From Cymbomonas tetramitiformis (taxonomy: Eukaryota > Chlorophyta > Pyramimonadophyceae > Pyramimonadales > Pyramimonadaceae): a stretch of 64,000 nucleotides of DNA. Shown here in pieces: positions 47,524-56,671 of the stretch. The position numbers and the translations under genes are program-made. Location: the NCBI GenBank assembly GCA_001247695.2, contig LGRX02035342.1:1-64000 (forward strand), in the 5' to 3' direction. Within the stretch, counting starts at the first letter, position 1. Each line of letters starts with the position of its first letter. The notes beneath the pieces are model-generated. The model saw nothing but the letters and a program-made list of their open reading frames with translations, was not told the origin of the DNA and did not search any database.

Positions 47524-47754
47524 ATGGCCATACCCTTTGGTATTGGTGACACGTACAGACGACAGTGGTGGAAGCAGGGCTTTGACAAGTGGGTCTACCC
47601 TCCTGGACCTCTTCAGCAACCTGGTATTCCATTTGGCGGCTTCCCTCCTTCACCTTCAGTGTCCCCCACTACGTCGGACGACGAAGAGGACCCGTTCACA
47701 CTTCCTGAAGGTTTCCAGCCCCTACTGTTACCTCAACCTCCACAACAGAACTAG
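47524..47754 (+). CDS. Small Pro-rich ORF upstream of gag (76 aa)
   Basis: It starts with ATG (MAIPFGIGDTYRRQWW) and becomes Pro-rich and acidic (SPTTSDDEEDPFTLPEG), then stops 17 bases before the gag ATG in another frame. Composition resembles the Pro-rich N-terminus of the following Gag, so it may be the true Gag N-terminus split by a frame change, or a separate small ORF. Confidence 0.5.
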   Translation: MAIPFGIGDTYRRQWWKQGFDKWVYPPGPLQQPGIPFGGFPPSPSVSPTTSDDEEDPFTLPEGFQPLLLPQPPQQN

Positions 47755-47771
47755 CCTGCCTATTTCCAGAT

Positions 47772-50700
47772 ATGCAGCCGCCCTACGACCCATACGCCGT
47801 ACCCCCGTCTCCATTCACCTTTCCACCCTCACTTGCTGCTGGCTCCTTTCCACCCTCCACCACCGGACCTGCAGCACTCATGGCCCCAGGACAGCCCAGT
47901 CCCCTGCCATATCAACCACCTCAGGTCCCCCTCGCAGACCCCCGCCTTACTCCACTCAGCCCTTACCCACAGCCACATCCCTCAGGAACCGTCCCGGTGT
48001 ACCACACCCCAGCAGCAGTTCCTGGACCGGTCCCCGCTGTACCATGGACCTGGTCTGGGGGTTTCCCCTTCGGGGGGGTTCCCTCCCCTTACGCCCCTGC
48101 ACTTCACTCCCCGGCTCAGACGCTGCCAGGGACTGCTAGGAGTGCTGAGGAGGCGGCACGCTGGCTGGCGTATCGTCGGCAGGAAGAGGCGGCGGTGCTG
48201 GCTGCGTCAGGCTTGCAGGTGGGAGCTCAGGCCACCTATGGTGCTGGAGGGGTGCTCGCAGAGCGCCCCGGCACGGGCTACCCAGCAGGGGCCTTTCGTA
48301 CCACTGGAGGGGTGCACGCAGAGCACCCCGGTGAGGGCTTCCCTGCAGGGGCCCACGCGACGAACGCTGGAGGGGTACAGGAGGATGAGCCGGAAGAGGA
48401 GCCTGTCGCAGACAATCCCTGCCCTCACGATGAGTACCTGAGAGCAGGGGGCTACAGTGACGTAGACCCCGACAACCCATTTGGCCGTAGTGCTGGCGAG
48501 GAGTCTGCGTATGAGTACGAGGCGGACCCCAACGACTACGACGAGTATCTGCGGGCGGGGGGCCACAGTGACGTGGACCCCAACGATCCGTACGGGGAAG
48601 GGCAGCGCTGGGACGAGGTAGATGACGACGAGGAGGAGCAGGAGGAGCTGGTCGTCTCCATCACTGCGTCAGCCTCAGCGCAGCGCGTTGTCACTGTTGG
48701 CGTGGACGAGACGTCCGCAGCACCGCCACAACCGCCTGAAGTGTTCGTCTCGAACAACGCAGGGCGTCGGCGGTCTCGTCGTTCGTCGGGACCGGGGAGC
48801 TGGGACGAGCGCAACCTACCTTTCCGCGAGGAGTCCGACTCCAATTCTGGCGGGGGCTCTTCGTCCGCCTCGCAGACGTCCTCGTCGAGGTCATCAAAAT
48901 CCTCGAGGTCGTCTAAGTCGGGCAGGAGCGGGCAGAGTGACGGACTTAGTGACCGTGCCCGTAAGCATCGCGACGCCAAGGAGAGGAAGCGGAGGCTGCG
49001 GCGTCGAGAGCGTGACGAAGGGCGGACCCTTACCCCTGCAGCCCTAGCGGCCACCTTCAGGGAGTGCCTGAAGGAGTTCCACAGCCAAGGGGGGGGCACA
49101 CGGTCCGCTCCTGCAGACCCCACAGCTGAGACCGCCAGTGCAGACCCCCAGGCCGGGGTTAATTCAGTCGCTGGAGGGGTGCCCGCGGAGCACTCCGGCG
49201 CGGATCCTCCAACGGGGGTCATTTCAGACGCTGGAGGGGTGCACGCAGAGCACCCCGGCGCAGACCCCCCAGCGGGGATCGCTTCGGTTGATCCGCAGCT
49301 GGCGGAGGGCGGGGGGGAGATTCACCCGCAGCGAGCTGGTGTTGCCCCCCTGACCGCGGTGGTGGCCCCCGATGTGGGGGTGCAAACTGGGCAGCCCGGC
49401 GGCAGAGGAGGAGCTGGAGTCAGCAACGGGGACGTGACCCTGCAGCAGACGGCGGGCAAGGGCAGCGCCACACGAGAGCGCGAGACCGTTGGCTCCCGCC
49501 AACTGGCCCGGCTACGAAGGCAGTCCCTGGAGACGGTGGTGGTTCTCGGGTCTGGTGAAGGAACCCCTGCTGACCACACCCCAGGCACTGACTCGGCAGC
49601 TGCCGTTCGACATGTGAACTTCCGTGAGGCGAACGGGACCCCTGATGGTCCTGGTGGAGTGACGCCTGGCGGGCCCTCAGCGGAGCTGCCTCCCCCTGCA
49701 CATGACCCTGCTGTACCAGCACTTGGAGGTGGCGATGGGGGATGTGCACCACCTGGACCTCCGACAGCTGCTCCCTTGCCACCCGCGGTGCCACTCCCAA
49801 TGCCCAGTGGGCCACCGCCACCTCCTCCTCCTCCTCCACCTGGTAGCACGCTTGCGTTACCAGCACCAGAGCATGATGGTGGAGGTCGTGACGGGTCACC
49901 AGGGAGACCTCCCCCTCCCCCTCCGTCTGGTCGAGGTGGGCATCGAGGGCGGGCCCTACTGGCCACACGAGATGGCCACACTCTGTGGGTACCGCAGCCT
50001 TGGGGGGACACTGGATACCTCGGACTCGGAATGCCGACGGCTACGGTCAGATCGGCTGCAGATGGTGGCCTTGACCTCTTCTACAAGGCTATCCTCTTGC
50101 TGGGGGTATCACTGAGGGAGTACCTTGACATGGGGGGCACTGTGGCACAGCCGCCAGTCATGCTGATGACCCCGGAGATGGAGACGCATGCGTGGGTGGT
50201 GGACCGGGGCGTGGTGGACGCGGCCCTTCTGGCATACCGCAGTAGGCCTGCGGGCTCAGGACACCCCCGCCCGGAATGGAAGCACGTCTCCAGTACCCCT
50301 GAGTCCGAGATGCACCTCCTGGATCCCGACTGTCTTACAGCATGGGCCGAGGTGGAGCAGTCGGAGTGGTATCGGCAGCTGCAGTCACGGTCAACTCCTA
50401 CGCCGACTCCAACCCCGCCTCCATCTGATGGTCGAGCCCATTTTCTAGCTCTGACGGCAGCCCCCACCTCTGTGCATCATCCGACAACCCCCGCGCCTGC
50501 GACGGCTCCGACTAACCTTGGTTCACGTCACCCTCGACCTCATCTTTCACCTAACGCAGCAACCTTTACCCCTGCAGCTACTTCATCGTCCACCGCGGGA
50601 GAGCCCAGCAGCCGTGACCTCATCGGCGAGCAGAAGGTGGAGGACGCGCTGCTGAAGCTCGTGAACAAGCTGCCGAAGTTCCCTTCAGAAGGGGATTTGT

Positions 50701-51860
50701 CCGAAGACGACAAGGTCAACCAGCTGGAGGCCTTCTCTCGAAAGGTCCAGAACTTACTGGACAACAAGCTGGTGATGAGGGCGTGCCGCCAAGCTAGCTG
50801 CACCGGTGAGGGATACATTACCTCCGTCCCTGACATCATGTGGATTGTGGCGGAGGAGTGTTTGCGAGGTGAGCAGCGGGAGTTTGTGGAGAAGGCCGCG
50901 GGAGGTGTCGGCACGTCAGCGGGGTGGATACAACGGTACGCTGACGCTGACATATTCTTCGGGGACCTGGCCCTCAGCCTGCTGGCCATCGAGAAGCTGC
51001 AGAAGCTGCGTGATGGACTCACCCGAAGACAGTCGAGCAAGGAGACGGCCAACGCTTACCACTCGCGACTGTCTGCGCGACAGCGCACCGTGAACTTCCT
51101 GGCCAAGGTAGTGCCTGGTTGTGTGCCCGTCTCCGACGAGGATTTCGGCCACCACTTCTGGCGGGGGTTGGTGCACCACAGCAAGGTGGGGCTGGAAATG
51201 AGGAGGGTGAACCTAGACCTCAATGATCCAGGGGAGTGGGAGGATCGGGCACGTGCTGAAGGGCACAGCCGAGGCGTTACCTCGGCTGTTCTCAAGGTGC
51301 TCGAGTTCGCCAGTGACATCGAGGCGAGCAAGGCATCCAAGGCGGCGGACGCAGCCAGCAGAAGAGCCCCAGTACCTTCTGCACCTTTCTGGCAGCAACG
51401 TCGAGGACGTGCCCTGAATGCACTGACGGAGTCTGAGCTTGATCTGGCCGCGGCATCCACACCTCCTCCTCCACCTGGACTGCCCCTTCCTGGTGCTCCA
51501 CCTGGCCTCCCGGCTCCAGAGACACGGGAGTGCTACGCGTGTGGAAGGCGTGGACATCTGGTGCGGGATTGCAAGGACGCGGCCAAGCTGGCTGCGTGGA
51601 AGGCGAACGCTCCTAAAAGGTTGTCTCGAGACAGGCGGCAGGTGGCCGCTATGTTCTTCGCCATGGCACACGACGAGGACATCTCGTGGGCACCGGCGGA
51701 GCTGCGGGGAGAAGTGGAGGCCCTTGCAGCCGCAGACGTCAACGCTGTTCTAGAGTTGGCGGCTCTCACTGATTGTACGGATCTGGTGGAGGGCATCATT
51801 GAGGCGCAGCGGGCGTCCCCGGCAGCCGGCGAGTTGCCGGCCGACTCGGATCGGCAATAG
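47772..51860 (+). CDS. gag: Chromovirus Gag polyprotein (1362 aa)
   Basis: The order is a Pro-rich N-terminus; two or three copies of a Gly-Gly-Val/His-Pro-Gly repeat (AGGVHAEHPG) near residues 155-200; acidic and Ser/Arg-rich low complexity (SSSRSSKSSRSSKSGRSG near 370-390); more 20-residue repeats near 460-510; a polyproline run near 685; then a helical capsid-like part from about residue 950 (KVEDALLKLVNKLPKFP). A CCHC zinc knuckle (CYACGRRGHLVRDC) sits near residue 1254. It is far longer than usual gypsy Gags (300-500 aa). The frame ends with a single TAG (51,858-51,860), after which the same frame continues as Pol. Gag packages the element RNA. Confidence 0.85.
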   Translation: MQPPYDPYAVPPSPFTFPPSLAAGSFPPSTTGPAALMAPGQPSPLPYQPPQVPLADPRLTPLSPYPQPHPSGTVPVYHTPAAVPGPVPAVPWTWSGGFPFGGVPSPYAPALHSPAQTLPGTARSAEEAARWLAYRRQEEAAVLAASGLQVGAQATYGAGGVLAERPGTGYPAGAFRTTGGVHAEHPGEGFPAGAHATNAGGVQEDEPEEEPVADNPCPHDEYLRAGGYSDVDPDNPFGRSAGEESAYEYEADPNDYDEYLRAGGHSDVDPNDPYGEGQRWDEVDDDEEEQEELVVSITASASAQRVVTVGVDETSAAPPQPPEVFVSNNAGRRRSRRSSGPGSWDERNLPFREESDSNSGGGSSSASQTSSSRSSKSSRSSKSGRSGQSDGLSDRARKHRDAKERKRRLRRRERDEGRTLTPAALAATFRECLKEFHSQGGGTRSAPADPTAETASADPQAGVNSVAGGVPAEHSGADPPTGVISDAGGVHAEHPGADPPAGIASVDPQLAEGGGEIHPQRAGVAPLTAVVAPDVGVQTGQPGGRGGAGVSNGDVTLQQTAGKGSATRERETVGSRQLARLRRQSLETVVVLGSGEGTPADHTPGTDSAAAVRHVNFREANGTPDGPGGVTPGGPSAELPPPAHDPAVPALGGGDGGCAPPGPPTAAPLPPAVPLPMPSGPPPPPPPPPPGSTLALPAPEHDGGGRDGSPGRPPPPPPSGRGGHRGRALLATRDGHTLWVPQPWGDTGYLGLGMPTATVRSAADGGLDLFYKAILLLGVSLREYLDMGGTVAQPPVMLMTPEMETHAWVVDRGVVDAALLAYRSRPAGSGHPRPEWKHVSSTPESEMHLLDPDCLTAWAEVEQSEWYRQLQSRSTPTPTPTPPPSDGRAHFLALTAAPTSVHHPTTPAPATAPTNLGSRHPRPHLSPNAATFTPAATSSSTAGEPSSRDLIGEQKVEDALLKLVNKLPKFPSEGDLSEDDKVNQLEAFSRKVQNLLDNKLVMRACRQASCTGEGYITSVPDIMWIVAEECLRGEQREFVEKAAGGVGTSAGWIQRYADADIFFGDLALSLLAIEKLQKLRDGLTRRQSSKETANAYHSRLSARQRTVNFLAKVVPGCVPVSDEDFGHHFWRGLVHHSKVGLEMRRVNLDLNDPGEWEDRARAEGHSRGVTSAVLKVLEFASDIEASKASKAADAASRRAPVPSAPFWQQRRGRALNALTESELDLAAASTPPPPPGLPLPGAPPGLPAPETRECYACGRRGHLVRDCKDAAKLAAWKANAPKRLSRDRRQVAAMFFAMAHDEDISWAPAELRGEVEALAAADVNAVLELAALTDCTDLVEGIIEAQRASPAAGELPADSDRQ
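51858..51860 (+). promoter_or_regulatory. In-frame UAG between gag and pol (possible readthrough site)
   Basis: The context is CGG CAA TAG GGT CTG. The pol frame (51,861-55,853) is the same as the gag frame (distance from the gag ATG to the first Met of pol at 51,978 is divisible by 3), with no other stop and no ATG for 39 codons. CAA-UAG-G resembles known readthrough contexts of gammaretroviral gag-pol and tobamovirus replicase genes. Alternatively it is a plain nonsense mutation. Confidence 0.5.
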
Positions 51861-54800
51861 GGTCTGAGGACCCTTTCGGCTGAGGGGCCAGAAAGTGACA
51901 CTGGACGTCGCTCTCTTGCCGAAGCCCCTCAACCGGCTCCCGCAGCGGCGGGGGTAACCCCCATCATCGACGACCCCATGCCTGAGCACTACTCCGTACT
52001 AGAACCCTGGGCCTACGAGGGTATCTACAGGCCCTGCTTGGCCGCAGTGTCTGACCGTTTGAATGCTTGGCACTTCAGGCGGCCAGTGGGGGCGCTTTCC
52101 ATGGAAGTGTTGATGATGCGACTGCGCAAAAGCCTGAAGCGCAAGTCGACGACGGGGATCCGTACTGCACTGGAACGGATGCAACAAGGTCGTGGCATGA
52201 GGTCGTCTGCCGCGCCAGCTCGGAGGTACAAGAGACGGTGCGAGCTGGACAACTTCAGGAATGAGGTGGACCTGATGTGCCTGCAGAAGCAAGCCCCGGC
52301 CCACCACACTCCGTTGGGCACGCTGCCACTGCCGACGCGGCAACAGCGCATGGTCGAGCACGTGTCGGCACTGTTGCAGGGCCCTTCGAGGTCACGTGGG
52401 ATGTGCAACGACTCCCAGCAGGTTCGGGCACTGGACCTGGCGGAGACACGGGCCCACGATCTATCCCTTGCGTGGGACGAGATGACTTCGGCGGAGCAGG
52501 CTGACGCCCTGCAGCAGGATGCCCCGATAGGGCACCGCGCGTGGGAAGCGGAGGGCCTTCTGCGCTGGCGCGGCCGACAGCGTGGGATGCCGGCGGAGGA
52601 ATCGCTGGCCGTCATGGACTCGCCCCCCTACCCTTGGGCTACGGGGGATGTTGGTGGAAACTCCGTGGGAGTGCCCGCGGCTTCTGTTTCGGCCACGGGG
52701 ACCATCCCTGGCACAGGGGGGGACATCCCCGGGATGCCGGATGCATGGTGCAGCTTGTACAGGGTGCACCAGTACCGTGAGAGGCAGTCGCCGGTGACTC
52801 CTGCAGAGGTGAGAGCGGATCTCTTTGGCGAGCAGCCGGAGCAGCAGCCAATTGAGGTTACACCGCCCGATGCCGTGACTCCTGACGAAGTACTGGAGGG
52901 TGGACCAATGAGCGAGTCTCCGGAGCACCTGGAGGACAATTTGACCCAGCAAATGGCTGCAGACAGGGGCCAGCAGCGGAGTGCAGACCCGCCAGCGCCG
53001 GACGCTGGTGGGGTCGAGGACAGCATGACCCAACAGCTGGCCAAAGCTGGGGCCCCAGAGGAGATTCACGCACTGAATACTCACCCCCTGCAGGAAGACA
53101 CTGAGGAAGAAAGCATGCGCAGTCACCCACTGACGGAGGATGATGATGACGACGATGATGGTGATGAAGCGTGTGGGGGTGACAACGACACGAGCATGGG
53201 TGTCGGCCGTTGCAAGCGCATCCTGCGTGACGGGGGTGTGCTGTGGGCATCTCAGCTCGCTGCGGCTCATGATGAGGAAGGAGCGCTGCTGTTAGTCTTC
53301 TACGCGTATCTGCGTGGCAAGCTTGTCAAGGTACTCGTGGACTCCGGTGCCTCGGACAACTTCGTGTCTGAAGACTGCGTACGACGTTGTGGCCTACGCG
53401 TACGGCAGGGCCCGCAAATGAAGGTCACACTAGCGGACGGGTCGGTGAAGACCACAGGGGCTGTGGCCTACTCGAAGTTCACGGCCCCCACCGCAGCGGG
53501 CTCCACCTATAATGAGTCGGCCATGGCCATGCGGGTGTTGCCACTCGGGATCCGAGTGGACGTGGTGCTGGGGGGGAAATGGTTGCGTAGCCTTTCTCCC
53601 ATCATGCTGGATTACGCCGGTCACGGCTCCGTGTCCTTCGCGCGCAGAACGAAGGGGGGGGGTAAAGAGCTCGTGACCATCGCCGGCTGCAACCCGGGTA
53701 AAAGTGCTGGTGGACGCGGAGACAACTGTGCTGGACTCATCGATGAGGTCTTCCTGACGGCTGTGCAGCTGCGTAAACACCTCCTGTACGCAGAGACTCA
53801 GAGGCTCGCGGGCGACGCCTCCGCTCAGCCGGCGTGGCTTATGATGGCGCGCAGGGACGGCAGCGAGCACGATTCGGCCTTCGCTGCTACTGCAGCCGGA
53901 GATCATCCCGACGCGGAACTCCTCGCGGTCGAGGCCGAAGCAGTATGCCTCTCGGTGGACACTGCAGCTGATGCGAAGCCTGTGGCCAGCACCCAGGTGA
54001 AGCTGGAACCCCCGGATACTGGGGGCACCGCCAAAGACATCCCACAGGACACGAGGGACGCCAAGGTGGCACCCCGCTGGAAGGAGAAGTTCCGGGCACT
54101 CTTCGAGGAGTTCTCCGAGGAGCTGCGTGACGCCCTCCCCATGATGTCCAAACTGCGGCGGTCGATGGAGGATGAGGCCAGATTCACCCTTAAGCCAGAC
54201 AAGGAGGGAGGACCTCCATTTCGCCGTCCCTACCGCATGTCTGTGGAAGAGCTTCGGCAACTGCGGGAACGCATCGAGCAGCTGGTGGAAAAGGGCTACA
54301 TCAGACCCTCATCCAGTCCTTACACGGCACCATGTCTCATGGTACCCAAACCGGGCCAGCCTAACACGCTGCGCCTGGTGGTGGACTACCGCCAGCTGAA
54401 CTCTCAAACAGTGAGAGATCGGTACCCGCTGCCGGACATTCAGTTGATGTTCGACGAGATGCAGGGTGCCACCCACTTCTCCTCCTTCGACGCCGTGGAT
54501 GGATTCTGGCAAGTCCCCATGGCTGAGGAAGACGTGGAGAAGACAGCATTCACAACCCAGATGGGCTCCTACGAGTGGCTGGTGATGCCACAGGGATTGC
54601 AGAATTCCCCGTCACAGTACCAGCGGAGGATGCAGAGAGCCTTAGGACACTTACCTTTCGTCCGAATCTTCATCGACGATGTGGTGGTGTTCTCGAAGGG
54701 TGGAGTCCAAGAACACTACGACAACGTCCGTACCTTCCTTCAGACCTGTCGCGAGAAAGGAGTATACCTCAAGGCCTCTAAGGCGCAGATGCTGAAGGAG

Positions 54801-55853
54801 TCTTTGAGGTTTCTTGGGCACACCCTGTCCAGCGAGGGCTGCAAGCCGCAGCACGACAAGGTGGCGGCAGTGCGCGACTGGCCGGCGCTGGAGAATGTCA
54901 CTCACGTCCGGCAGTTCCTGGGCCTAGCCGGTTATTATCGTCGGTTCATTCACTGTTTCTCCGACATCGCGCAGCCCCTCACCATGCTCACCAAGAACGA
55001 GGTGGAGTGGAGATGGGGCCCTGAGCAGCAGTGGGCCTTCGAAGAGCTGAAAGCAGCACTGGTGGACGCCCCCGTTCTGGCCCTGCCGAACGTGAAGGCC
55101 GCAGCGGACGGATCAGCCCCCTTCGTGGTGCAGACCGACGCGAGTGGGGTGGCGCTGGGTGGAGTCCTGATGCAGGACTGTGGTGAAGGACTTAAGGTGA
55201 TAGCCTACGAGAGCCGGCAGTTCTCCGCGGCTGAGCAGAACTACCACACGGGCGAGAGGGAGCTCTGCGGACTTCACCACTGCACCACGGTGACCTGGCG
55301 GCACTACCTGATCTTCACCGCCTTCAAGCTGCAAGGCGACCACCGGCCACTGGAATGGCTGATGGAGCCGGGGAGGGAGCTGAGTCGGCGGCAGGCACGA
55401 TGGTACATGGATCTCGTGGAGGTGGGGGTCCCCCGCATGGAGTACGTGAAAGGGGCCCTGCTACTGGTTCCAGACGCCTTGTCACGGCGACCCGACTACT
55501 CAGCGAAGACACCTCGGGAGGGCTTGAAGGAGGCCGGCATTCTCGACGCTAAGTCGGACCTCCCGAAAGACCCCCTCTCTGTGTTGGACACCTCCGACCT
55601 CTTTGAGGAGGGCCCAGCCTTGGGCACCCTGACCCAGCTTGCTGAGGTGAACAGCTGGTTGGACGCGGTGGACACTCTGCAGCTGGCGGAGTTGGCTATG
55701 GAGTCCCAACTTGGTGCCAAGGAGCTTCGAGCCCCGCACCATTGCGAGGACCTCCCAATAGAGGTTGCAGCGGGTGCTGGGGGGGTGCAGACGCAGCACC
55801 CTGGCGCGGATCTCCCCACGGAGGTCACATCAGACGCTGGAGGGTGCAGCTGA
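51861..55853 (+). CDS. pol: Chromovirus Pol: protease, reverse transcriptase, RNase H
   Basis: Counting from the first Met (51,978), the aspartic protease has its active-site VDSGASDNFVS near residue 454. RT starts near 740 (MSVEELRQLRERIEQLVEKG) and has the FIDD box near 895-900. RNase H starts at QTDASGVALGG near 1046 and ends near 1170 (PDALSRRPDYS). It is very similar to the fragment at 2760-4835. The N-terminal 450 residues are acidic and without clear homology. The stop at 55,851 lies in a tandem 60-bp repeat where single-base indels shift the frame; the original polyprotein must have continued into integrase. Confidence 0.9.
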   Translation, partial: GLRTLSAEGPESDTGRRSLAEAPQPAPAAAGVTPIIDDPMPEHYSVLEPWAYEGIYRPCLAAVSDRLNAWHFRRPVGALSMEVLMMRLRKSLKRKSTTGIRTALERMQQGRGMRSSAAPARRYKRRCELDNFRNEVDLMCLQKQAPAHHTPLGTLPLPTRQQRMVEHVSALLQGPSRSRGMCNDSQQVRALDLAETRAHDLSLAWDEMTSAEQADALQQDAPIGHRAWEAEGLLRWRGRQRGMPAEESLAVMDSPPYPWATGDVGGNSVGVPAASVSATGTIPGTGGDIPGMPDAWCSLYRVHQYRERQSPVTPAEVRADLFGEQPEQQPIEVTPPDAVTPDEVLEGGPMSESPEHLEDNLTQQMAADRGQQRSADPPAPDAGGVEDSMTQQLAKAGAPEEIHALNTHPLQEDTEEESMRSHPLTEDDDDDDDGDEACGGDNDTSMGVGRCKRILRDGGVLWASQLAAAHDEEGALLLVFYAYLRGKLVKVLVDSGASDNFVSEDCVRRCGLRVRQGPQMKVTLADGSVKTTGAVAYSKFTAPTAAGSTYNESAMAMRVLPLGIRVDVVLGGKWLRSLSPIMLDYAGHGSVSFARRTKGGGKELVTIAGCNPGKSAGGRGDNCAGLIDEVFLTAVQLRKHLLYAETQRLAGDASAQPAWLMMARRDGSEHDSAFAATAAGDHPDAELLAVEAEAVCLSVDTAADAKPVASTQVKLEPPDTGGTAKDIPQDTRDAKVAPRWKEKFRALFEEFSEELRDALPMMSKLRRSMEDEARFTLKPDKEGGPPFRRPYRMSVEELRQLRERIEQLVEKGYIRPSSSPYTAPCLMVPKPGQPNTLRLVVDYRQLNSQTVRDRYPLPDIQLMFDEMQGATHFSSFDAVDGFWQVPMAEEDVEKTAFTTQMGSYEWLVMPQGLQNSPSQYQRRMQRALGHLPFVRIFIDDVVVFSKGGVQEHYDNVRTFLQTCREKGVYLKASKAQMLKESLRFLGHTLSSEGCKPQHDKVAAVRDWPALENVTHVRQFLGLAGYYRRFIHCFSDIAQPLTMLTKNEVEWRWGPEQQWAFEELKAALVDAPVLALPNVKAAADGSAPFVVQTDASGVALGGVLMQDCGEGLKVIAYESRQFSAAEQNYHTGERELCGLHHCTTVTWRHYLIFTAFKLQGDHRPLEWLMEPGRELSRRQARWYMDLVEVGVPRMEYVKGALLLVPDALSRRPDYSAKTPREGLKEAGILDAKSDLPKDPLSVLDTSDLFEEGPALGTLTQLAEVNSWLDAVDTLQLAELAMESQLGAKELRAPHHCEDLPIEVAAGAGGVQTQHPGADLPTEVTSDAGGCS

Positions 55854-56110
55854 GCACCTTGCGAGGACCTCCCCAGAGGTCGCAACAGGCGCTGGAGGGG
55901 TGCAGATGCAACACCCTGGCGCGGATCTCCCGACGGAGGTCACATCAGACGCTGGAGGGGTGCAGATGCAGCACCCTGGCGCGGATCCCCGACGGAGGTC
56001 ACAACAAGCGCTGGAGGGGTGCAGATGCAGCACCCTGGCGCGGATCTCCCGACGGAGGTCACATCAGACGCTGGAGGGGTGCGAAAACACCCCGGCGCGG
56101 ACCACCTGAC
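55765..56110 (+). repeat. 60-bp tandem repeat encoding a 20-aa Pol linker repeat
   Basis: The unit (GCGGATCTCCCGACGGAGGT then CACATCAGACGCTGGAGGGG and TGCAGATGCAGCACCCTGGC) recurs about six times, for example at 55,921 and 55,981. It encodes ADLPTEVTSDAGGVQMQHPG. The copies at about 55,850 and 55,981 are shorter by a few or one base, breaking the frame. The same peptide theme (DAGGVHAEHPGADPPAG) occurs in Gag near 49,150-49,280 and 48,240-48,330. Confidence 0.85.
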
Positions 56111-56671
56111 GGAGGTCACAGTGCCCCCCACGAGAGGGGCGACACTGACGTTTCAGCGTGCTTCCCTGAAGAAGAGTGCAAGGGCTCTTCGGGGGGCCTT
56201 CAAGTCCCTTCGCGCAATGGGACGGTCCAAGCTACCAGGAAAGGCGGCATTGGAAATGCCAGCGGAGGCCTCAGAGCAACCTTGTGGCGTGGTGGCCTCA
56301 CGCACCCGGTCAAAAACTGGGTTACCTCCTGCGGGAGGGACGTCGGGGTGCCAAGCACCCGTAGCGCCTGCACAAACTCCGCCGCAGGTGTCAGCCAAGG
56401 TCCCTATGGAGCGCCCCAGCGGCACGGTGACCTCTCGCTCGCGGTCGAACACCAAATCGCCGCCCCAGCAAGAGGCAGCAAAGCCGGCGACACCTCCGAC
56501 GGTGGGTCTGACTGACGCCCCCAGGACGAGGAAGCCCCCTGCGAAGAGCGCGTCTCAATCGCGGAGGGAATCGACGGGGCGGTTGCACCAGGCATTGTTC
56601 GAACGGCTACAGTCGAAATACGGGAAGTTCGACGTGATGCCTGTCGCGGACCAAAAGGCCGCGGTCAGCTG
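55854..56671 (+). pseudogene. Broken Pol linker between RNase H and integrase
   Basis: After the repeats the original frame is open again to 56,699 (frame of gag/pol), with basic Ser/Thr/Pro-rich sequence including two TRSK/SRSN motifs (ASRTRSKTGL, TSRSRSNTKS) and a helix FERLQSKYGKFDVMPVAD. It then shifts: the integrase frame upstream reads PKGRGQLVDKYWENC, so a one-base change near 56,650 separates them. Confidence 0.6.

Noticed and set aside
47536..47552. TGGTATTGGTGACACG as a primer-binding site of the chromovirus
   Set aside because: It lies inside the small ORF at 47,524-47,754 and matches initiator-tRNA sites only in the first six bases.
48136..50467. Several minus-strand ORFs of 90-230 codons
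   Set aside because: They are shadows of the GC-rich gag gene on the plus strand, Ser/Arg/Pro-rich without motif.
52461..54260. Minus-strand ORFs of 269 and 276 codons
   Set aside because: They lie opposite protease and RT code of the chromovirus; composition reflects reverse reading of GC-rich codons.
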